Origin: Salvator merianae | Lineage: Eukaryota; Chordata; Lepidosauria; Squamata; Teiidae | Assembly: GCA_003586115.2 (NCBI GenBank) | Contig: QVOM02000126.1 | Location: forward strand, 12,865,409-12,929,408 | DNA: 64,000 nucleotides | Reading direction: 5' to 3' | Shown here: piece by piece, positions 25,701 through 34,700 of the stretch | Layout of the letters: each line of letters opens with the position of its first letter | How positions within the stretch are numbered: the stretch's first letter is position 1 | Program-made: the position numbers and the translations under genes | Notes under the pieces: model-generated | What the model was told of the DNA's origin: nothing | Databases searched by the model: none | The model's input: the letters and a program-made list of their open reading frames with translations, nothing else

Positions 25701-28700
25701 TCCCTCCCTCCCTTTTCCCTCCTGTGTCCCCAAAAGGAAAGAAACTGGGAGGGGGCAGGGCAGTTTCTGGAGGATGCCCGGACACTGGGCACGTGCTCTG
25801 CCACTGTGCTATGAGTCTGTCACCCAAGATGGCAGGAAAGAGCTGCAAAAATGATGCGGACTCTGGTAGAATGTAGGCTTTCACAAACCAGTTTCAGTCT
25901 CATTGGCAGAAGTGTTTGGCCTGTTGTGCCGTGTTCCATAGTTCCATTTTCAGAGGATTTGACTTCTGGCAGAGTCAAAAACAACTGTCAAATCCTCTGA
26001 AGGTGGACATCATATCTATGTCGGAAAGCTTAGGTTCTCAGAAGAACTATGGAACACGGTACAACATCCCCAAAACTGCTACAAATGAGATAAGTGGACT
26101 CTGCTGAATACCACTCACTTGAGAGTTTCTCACAAGGAAAGAAAGGAGATCCGTATGTTTTGGGTTTTGTCAAAAACTGGATTTCTGGGCATTTTCTGGC
26201 AGAAGACAAAGACAAAACTGTCACCTGCTCTTGACTTGCTGCAAATAGCGTTTAGAGGCATCCTGCCTGTCCCTCCAACATGGAGGCAGTACCTAGGCAA
26301 CCACTGATATATCTGTGCTCCATTAATTTGCCTAATCCAAATTAAAACAATCCAGGCTGACTGCTGTCATCACCTCTTCAGATAGTAAATTCCATCCATA
26401 GACCGATGACCCTCTGGGTAAAAAAATACTCCCCCTTGTCAGTCCTAACTCTCCTGCTCATCAGCTTCATAGAGTGCCCCCGGGTCTTAATGTTGTGCGA
26501 TAGCGAAAATAATTGTTCTCTATCCATTTTTTCCATACCATGCATGATTTTATATCCTTCAGTCCTGTTCCCGCTTAAATGCAGTATTAAATTCAGTGTT
26601 TTGAATAGGTTTTTTTGTAAGTTTTGTTGTTGCAGCTTTGAGATGCCTGTTGATATAATCCAACTCACTCTGTGTGTATACTTATACACAGGAATTGGCA
26701 ACATCTAGCAAGGAAAGAGTGCAGGTGGAAGTTTTCCCAGCACCACCCTCATTGTCTGGTTTTTTAAGCTTTTGGAGAAGTTCCATCTGTGACCTCCCTT
26801 TCTTACGGTTGCAGACAGGATTAAAATACAGCTGTAGCCGTCAAACAGATTCTCCAAAATGAATGACTTAATTTCCAGCACGCTTGTGCACTGACTTGAA
26901 GCTTTGCCCTGTTTCCACAGGTCCGAGGGGAAGAAATCAGCAGTGAGGAGTACGTGGTCTTCGGCGTGGTCCTTTTTCTCTGGGAGTTTGTCCCAATCAC
27001 GTTTGTGGTCTTGTTTTTCCGGGCCCAGAAGCTGTCGCAGAATTTGGTATGGTTCAGAGCAATATAGCTGACCGTGTGTTGTCTTTGTCAAAGCAAACAT
27101 CAAAAGTTTTAGGGCAATTCTGTTCTGGCTAGTATACCAGACCAGCAAGCATACTAGGAGCTCCCCTTCTGCAGGGCTAGTGTGGTCTAAGGGAGGCCAT
27201 GCCCCCTTAGATCCTGCCCCTAAAATGACCCCTGGGGCAGGGTCTCCCTTAGACCAGAGACCAGCATGCAGAAGGGGAGCTTTTAGTACGTTTGCTGGTC
27301 TGGTATCCTGGCCAGTGCAGAATCATCCTTAGACAGATATCATGATAGAAGAGAAACTGTTTGATGCTCCACTTGATTGGTAGGATGACTGTGTAGTGTG
27401 AATGTTAGTTAGGAATGTATGTTAGGTTTGGGGTTTTAGATAGATTTTAAATTGTAATTTTAGATGGTTTGCTAATTGCAATTTTAGATGGGTTTTAAAT
27501 TGGACAAAGATTGGACTATTTTATTAATATCATGTGTATTTATATGTTGTAAGCCGCCCTGAGTCTTCGGAGAGGGGCAGCATACAAATCCAATAAATAA
27601 ATAAATGAATAAATAAAATAAACTGCTTAGGAGCATGTCCTTGCCACCATATGAAACACACCTCTCCTTTTTGCCTGCATGAATAAAAGCTACAGTGGGA
27701 GATGAATAATTAGGAAGTGAGTGAGAAGAGTCTTGCTTAAAAATCTATCACGCAAATGTTGATTTTCCACAGTGCTGGGATCCTGGTTCCTGGTTCTCAG
27801 TAATAGATGGTGTGCTACTGGAAGAAAAACCAAAAGCATTGGATCTGTCAGTAGCCTACATTCTTAGAAAAATCCCTAGAATTCTCCATCTTCTATGCAA
27901 TTACGTTCAAAGCCTTGCACAATAATTCTGTCGCACAATTCTGCTTGTGAAGAGCGCTTGGCGTTGAACAGCGTAGCTTCTAGGAGTCCAAATGACACTG
28001 TTTGGTGTTCTTAGGGTGGAAGATTTTTATTTTTTTCCCCAGAGAGATGAAGCATGTTCCTTTTTGGGGACATCAGGTGCAATGATATTTAGCCAAAGCA
28101 CCCAGTAATGGGATTGCCCAAGGATCATGGGATATGTAGGCCAAAGAAAGAACCTCCTGAACTGGGAATACACTTCACAAACAGGTCGGTTTGCCTAGTC
28201 TGTGACCGTTTCTGCACTTTCATGGGGGAGGGAGTATTTCAGAACTTGGATGGCCTTTTCCAGCACAGGCCCTGGGCCACTCCTCACCAGTCCAAAGCTT
28301 GCCTGAGCTTCAGAGTCTGCACTGAGGGCTCTGATTCCAGGAACTAAACTTCCCGTTCTTGGGGCCCTAGGAGAACCCATTCCAACGACACAATTTGGTG
28401 GCACAGCCAAAGTGGGTTTCCTTGCTACACCAGACTACAGAGACATGCTCTCTTCTGCATGTCTCCCTGGGCTGGTCTAGCAACCCTTGGACTGCCGGTA
28501 GACCTATGAAAACAGATTTACGGATATCTGGATCTAGGCAGCCATTTGGGCTGCCTAGACCAGACTATGCTGTGTCCACTGTAGACACAGCGGCCTACCA
28601 GGGGGTGTCCTCTCTAGGAGTCCTCTCTAGGCCATACCAGAGTGTGGAAGGGAGGGGCCAGAAGCAGGTCATGTTGCATGCTGGGTCATTCCACAGATAA

Positions 28701-31700
28701 GTGCGGCGAGGCCCTGTGGTTCTAGCAAGCAGACTTTGGCGCTTTCTGGGCTGGGCCTTATTCCAGAATATATGCCGGAATCAACCCCATTCCAGAATAT
28801 ATTCCAGAATAAGGCCCAGTGCAGAAAGGGCCTTTGCTTCCAAATGTTGACTTGATGAAATAAATCTAAAATGGAGTAGCATCAGCATTAACATTGTCGT
28901 ACAAAAAATCTAGAAGCGTATGAAACATCTTTTAATATGGGCATGCCGTCCACTAATCAAATGCTAACTCAGCTACAGCCTTCCGGGTGTTTCAAAATCG
29001 CAGTTCCCATCATTCCATGCCAGTTTTGGGCAGACTGATGTGAGCTGTAGTTCAGGAACATCTGGAGGTCCACGGGTTGAGCGTCCCTGCCCTAGAGCAT
29101 CTATCTGTGGGTCTGATTTTTATACTTCGCCATTCAGTTGAGGACAAACATCAGTTAGTTAGAGTCTAAAGAATACCTGAGGGGAGTTAATTCTGTTTTG
29201 GACTGGATGTAAAGTAACGAGGTCTGCTGCCAGTTTTGGATTGGCATCAAACTGGTGCCAAGCAGGAACTAGGAAGGGAGAAAGGAAGCAGAGACTGAAA
29301 AATATGCCACTTTCAGAGATCAGAACTATGGATTTAAAGATCACCTGAATGCAGCCATAGAGGATGAGTGATAGTATCATACCAGATCCCCTTGAAAAGC
29401 AGAAAGTGTAGGAAAGTGTTGCCCATCCGTGGAAATCTGGACTCTGATTTAGCTGTAATGCTGACTGGAATGTGGTTTGCAGAGCTCAACTGTGTCCCTT
29501 GGACGTGCGCTGAACTCTGCTTTAGTTGTCCCTCTTGGACGCCTCTCATGTCCAGACAGCAGAGTCCAGCAGTTTTCTTTTCACTCTGCTTCCCTCTCCC
29601 TGTCATAAAAGGCTCAACGTGTTTTTGTTTCCAGCTGCAGCTGACTCGCTCTTCTGCGCTCACTGCAAAAGTCCCGTTTTGCAAATGCTGCGCAAACAGC
29701 AGTGGGGCAATTTTGTTCCTGACTTTGACGCATTCTACAGTATTCCACAAAGTCATCCCCCTGTATTTACAAGGGTTGTGTGTCTGAAGACCCATACAAA
29801 TTGTCGATTTGCAAATACACTGTCATTGGACCTATAGAGAGGAAAGAGGATTGGGAAATGGCTGGCTGCTGGGGCAGAAAAACGGAAGAAGCAGAGCATT
29901 GTGGGAAGAAGGAAGCAGGACTGGGTGGTTCCTCTGCTCTGAGACCCAAGCAGCACTGGAGCTTCACTTGCTTGGGCAATGTGATAGAGCAGGAGCTCTT
30001 TGCTGGTGGCCCCCATAAATACTAAAGTGCACTGCGCTGTTAGGCTTAGCGGTGCAGATGAGGTCAATTGGCTTTTGGAGGGGGAACCAACTCTCCACAG
30101 TTTCATCACGGCAGTGATCGCTCTGTATGCCTTGTGGGGTTGGGCTTGTTGTCTTTGTCCCTTTCAGTCCCTTCCAGCCCACCTCGTTGGCCTCTGTCCT
30201 TGAAACAAAACTTTGCATTTGTTTGCATACACAAGCATGTGTTGAAACTGCCCTTTATGCATATAGCTATAGCGAAGATTAAAGCATCACTTGGAAATAT
30301 GGGGCCACCCACAGGTAGACCCCGTGTTACCATATTTACCAACTGTATCAAACACACAAATCTCACATATTTGGAAATCCTGAATATGGAGCAATGACAA
30401 TGTCTAAAATTGTGGGATCCCAGATTGGTTGCACAAAATTCCTTATTCTCCTGAACAGTGCAGCTGAAGTCCTGCCCCCCTGTGAGCTTCCTTTGGAGGA
30501 AGTTCTCAAACCTGCTTTCTGCAGGGGGAGGAGCTTTGTTTGAAGGAAGCTCGCGAACCTGCTTTCTGCAGGGGGAGGGACTTCCAGCTGTGCTCATTCT
30601 CCCTGGCCCCCACTGACTCCCCCCTGTACTTTACCTGTGGCATGACAGCCTCTTTGAACCCCACAGGCACCTGCCGGCATGATCAACAGCCACAGCTACA
30701 GCTCTCGAGCTTACTTCTTCGACAATCCACGGAGATACGACAGCGATGACGACCTTCCAAGGCTTGGTGGTGGAAGGTGAGGAAAACGCTGGAAGGAGAG
30801 GTGTAGTCTAGGATATTAAGAAGTCTTTTTTATTTTACATCAGAAGTATTACAGAGGTGGGGGGGGGTGTTGAATGAAAAAAAGTTTTTGCAATAGTTAA
30901 ATACTTCTGTCCTATACGAAAATTGATTCCTGCATTACTAAACCCCTGAGAAGTTGGATGTTCTGGAAGGAGATACTCAAAGACGCATCCTCGGGTGCGT
31001 AGACTTTGGGATTGGGTCTGCATACACAATTTTGGCCCTCTCCAGATGGTCAAACAAGACAAACGACCCAAAGAATTCCCGCTGCTAAAACGAAAGGATC
31101 ACATACAGGTTGTATATTAAAATGCAAAAGAATTCCTAAAAGTACAGACAGGAATTGTTTAATAACTACCAATATACAAGAAGGAAATAAAATCCATATA
31201 TGCAACTACTGCACGTGGGTACTGAAAAAGTTATATAGTCCAGAATAATCCGGGATTCTCAGCTGCATGAAACAAAGAACTTAATGTAATTAATAACGCA
31301 TATCCATATGAATGCAAACAAATGAATGCCTGGGTATTCATTTGCTTGCATTCATAAGGACATTCATTATTAATTGTATTAAGTTCTTTGTTTTTGTTTG
31401 CTTCGTATACATCCAGCAGCCACTGAAGAATCCAAAGGAGAAAAGAATTATTGATTAACATTATTTACATACTGACTTCCCCCTTCTTCGAAAGTATCTT
31501 CTGTATTTCCTACTCCTGCCCCTCCTATTTTTTAAATTCTTTTCTTCTACCGATCCATCTTTTTTCCTCTTTACTCTTCAAATCCAGCAATAACAGGTTC
31601 TCTTTCCTATTCTTGCAGAAAGTCAGTAAAGGGTTTCCAGTTTTTATAAAATTTATCAACAGTCTTTTTTCTCTATAAATTAGTCAATTTGTCCATCTCA

Positions 31701-34700
31701 GCAAGGTCCATCATTTTAACCAACCAATCATCCACCGTGGGTATTTTATCTCTGTTCCATTTTTATGCATATACAGTTCTAGCTGCAGTTACCACATTAT
31801 GCATCAAAACATTACCCTTATCAAAGAAACTCCCAGGTTTCTATGGGATGTTGTCTTGTCTCCATGCAAACTGAGAGTCCCATATTATTTTGGACTATAT
31901 AGTTTTTTCAGTACCCACATACAGTAGTTGCACATACGGATTTTATTTCTTCTTGTATATTAGTAGTTAGAACATAAGAACATAAGAGGAGCCTGCTGGA
32001 TCAGGCCACAGCCCATCTAGTCCAGCATTCTGTCCCATACAGTCTCCCGCCAATTGCTTCTGGGCATCTCAAGCAGAAGACAAAGTCTTCACTTGTTCTC
32101 AACTCCCTGCAAATGGCCTTCAGAGGCATCCTAAGAACATGAAAAGTCCTGTTGGATCAGGCCACAGCCCTTCTAGACCGCTATCCCATCTCATACAGTG
32201 GCCCACCAATCACTTCTGGGCATCTCAAGCAGAGGACAAAAGCAGAACCTTCACCTGCTCTCAACTCGCTGTAAATGGCTTTTAGAGGCATCCTACTTGT
32301 CTCTCCAACCTGCAGGCAATATCTAGGCATCCATTCCAGTAGCCATTGATACACCTGTCCTCGTGTAACCCTGTAAGAACATAGGAGGAGCCATGCTGGA
32401 TCAGGCCACAGCCCATCTAGTCCAGTCTCCATTCTCACACAGTGGCCCACCAATGGCTTCTGGGCATCTCCAGCAGAAGACAGAGGCAAAACCTTCACCT
32501 GCTCTTGACTCCCTGCAAATGGTTTTGCAGACATCCTGCCTGTCTTTACAACCTGGAGGCAGTACCTGGGCATCCATTCTAGTTATTAAATAACTTCTTT
32601 CTAAACTTTTAGGTTTTTTTTTTACATTTTTATACACTACCCATTTGTGATCCTTTCATTTTAGTCGAGGGGATTCTTTTGGTTGCTTGTCTCATTGTGG
32701 TTGAGGCTCTACATTGGGAGCTTTTGTTTGTTTGGCTTCTCCAGATGCCTAAATATAGCATTATTTAGCAATATTCTGGAAGAAAGCTCTTCCGCTAGAA
32801 TAATCGCTAAGCTGGCCAGACAGCTGGGGAACCGCAAGGACTTCCCTGGTGTGGACATTTGCTCCCACGATGTCCCAACATGTACATTTGGGTATTAAAT
32901 ACCCAAAAGTGCACAGTCGTCATCCTGCATGTATGCGCAGCTGCCATTTTAGGTCCGATTCCAAAATGGCAGACTACGTGAGCAGCCGTCCCAACAAGGT
33001 AAGTCCTCTCACTTTATAGGTAAAACCTGACTTGAGAGCTGATTTTCCCACAATTCCCAGGGCTATGTTGGGATTGCCACTGACATATGTGGCCGTCTCA
33101 ACATAGCCCCAGGATAATCCCAAGTTTTATACCACATCTGATGCAGCCTTAAATAGAACAAGCAGTATTATGTGCCATAAGATGTAGTGAAAGCCACCAA
33201 GCTTTGGGAGTGAATTAGACAGACGAATAGCAGATGAAACCATCTCTGTTTACATTCATGATGGTTGCAGATTTCCAGTATTTGGGGGAGTTTGGCTCTG
33301 CATACTGGTTACTCTGAAATTCTGTATCTTTCTTATGGGCTTCTCAGAAGCTTTTGTGGGATTTCTAAGCTCAATTTGATGTGGATCCTTGTGAAGTTTC
33401 CCCTGAGCTGAACGATAGTTGTCTTGGCTTGCAAAACTTCCAGGTTTCAGTTCTTAGCAGATTTATTTAAATAGCAGACCCAGATATTTCTAGGATCTTT
33501 GTCCCTTTCACCGAGAAACAGAAAGGGCAGCTATGTATAATTTAGGATAACTGATGGGAAGCAGCTGGAAGAGCTTTGAGCTCTCTTGAAATTTCATAAT
33601 TTAAAACCGCTGCCCTCTGTCATGTCCTTGAAGCACAGAAGTCACAGATCCATTTTAATTGGGTATGATCTGACTTACAAAGGCGAGGGAGATTTTGCAC
33701 GTCTCTGCTCCTGCTTGTGGAGTAGAGGCAGAGAAATCAGTTAGAGAAATCAGTTAGAGGGGTGGTGTTCACATTACATATCCAAAATTTCAAACAGACC
33801 AAGGGGTCCAGGATCTGGAGATCTTCAAGGAAAGGCTGGACAGATATCTGTCTAGGATGGTGTAGTGAATCCTGCATTGAGCAGGGGGTTGGACTCCATG
33901 ACCCTGGAGGTCCCTTCCAACTCTGATTCTATGATTCTATGATCTTGAGGTGGTGGAAGGTCTTTCACTCGCCTAGGGCTACTCAACTGCCTCCAGATTC
34001 TCCTGAACTACAACCCCCAGCATCTTATGACAGCCCCAGCATGGAATGATGGGAATTGTAGTTCAGGAACACATCTGGGGAGATGCAGTTGAACACTCGT
34101 ACACTAAACTCCTATATGGATCCCTGCAGGCCACACATGCAGTGGTACCAATAGGGCTGCCTCCTGCTATAAAACTCTGCTGAGTTTGGACAAGGATGCA
34201 CGTTGACCTCTCTGGAGCAGTAGAGAGGGTGGCAGCTTCTAAGGCTCACATCACCTGGGCCTGGGCCACTGGCATAAGCTGGCTGACCAGTACCATTCAG
34301 GGCCTTCAAAAGCCACACTGGTGGTCATGCTGCACATTGCAGGGCCCAGCAGGTTATACCGCTTATGTGTGCAGCATAACCAATAGTATTTGAGGTCTTT
34401 GGAGGCGTCAAATGCTATTGGTCAGGCTGCACATGGAGGCCTAGGAGATATATGCCCAGCATCAGGCTGGAGGTCTTAGAAGCTGCTGTTTCTGCCGCCT
34501 CCACTGCTGAACTCCACAGATAATAAGGACCTTCTTGCCTTACAGCACAAACATGACCCTCCCCAGCTACTTTGAGTCAGCTGTGGGATTTGTCAAAGCA
34601 TCCCGAACCTGTTTGCCAGTGTGAACCAAAACCCATTGTCATGCCTGTGCGCATCTTTAGTTTAAAGTTCTCAAGCAACCTAACCCATGGATGGACATTC

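Noticed and set aside
29334..29795. 153-codon - strand frame and its + strand partner as a gene in intron 5
   Set aside because: Overlapping frames on both strands, no recognisable domain, no splice or promoter context.
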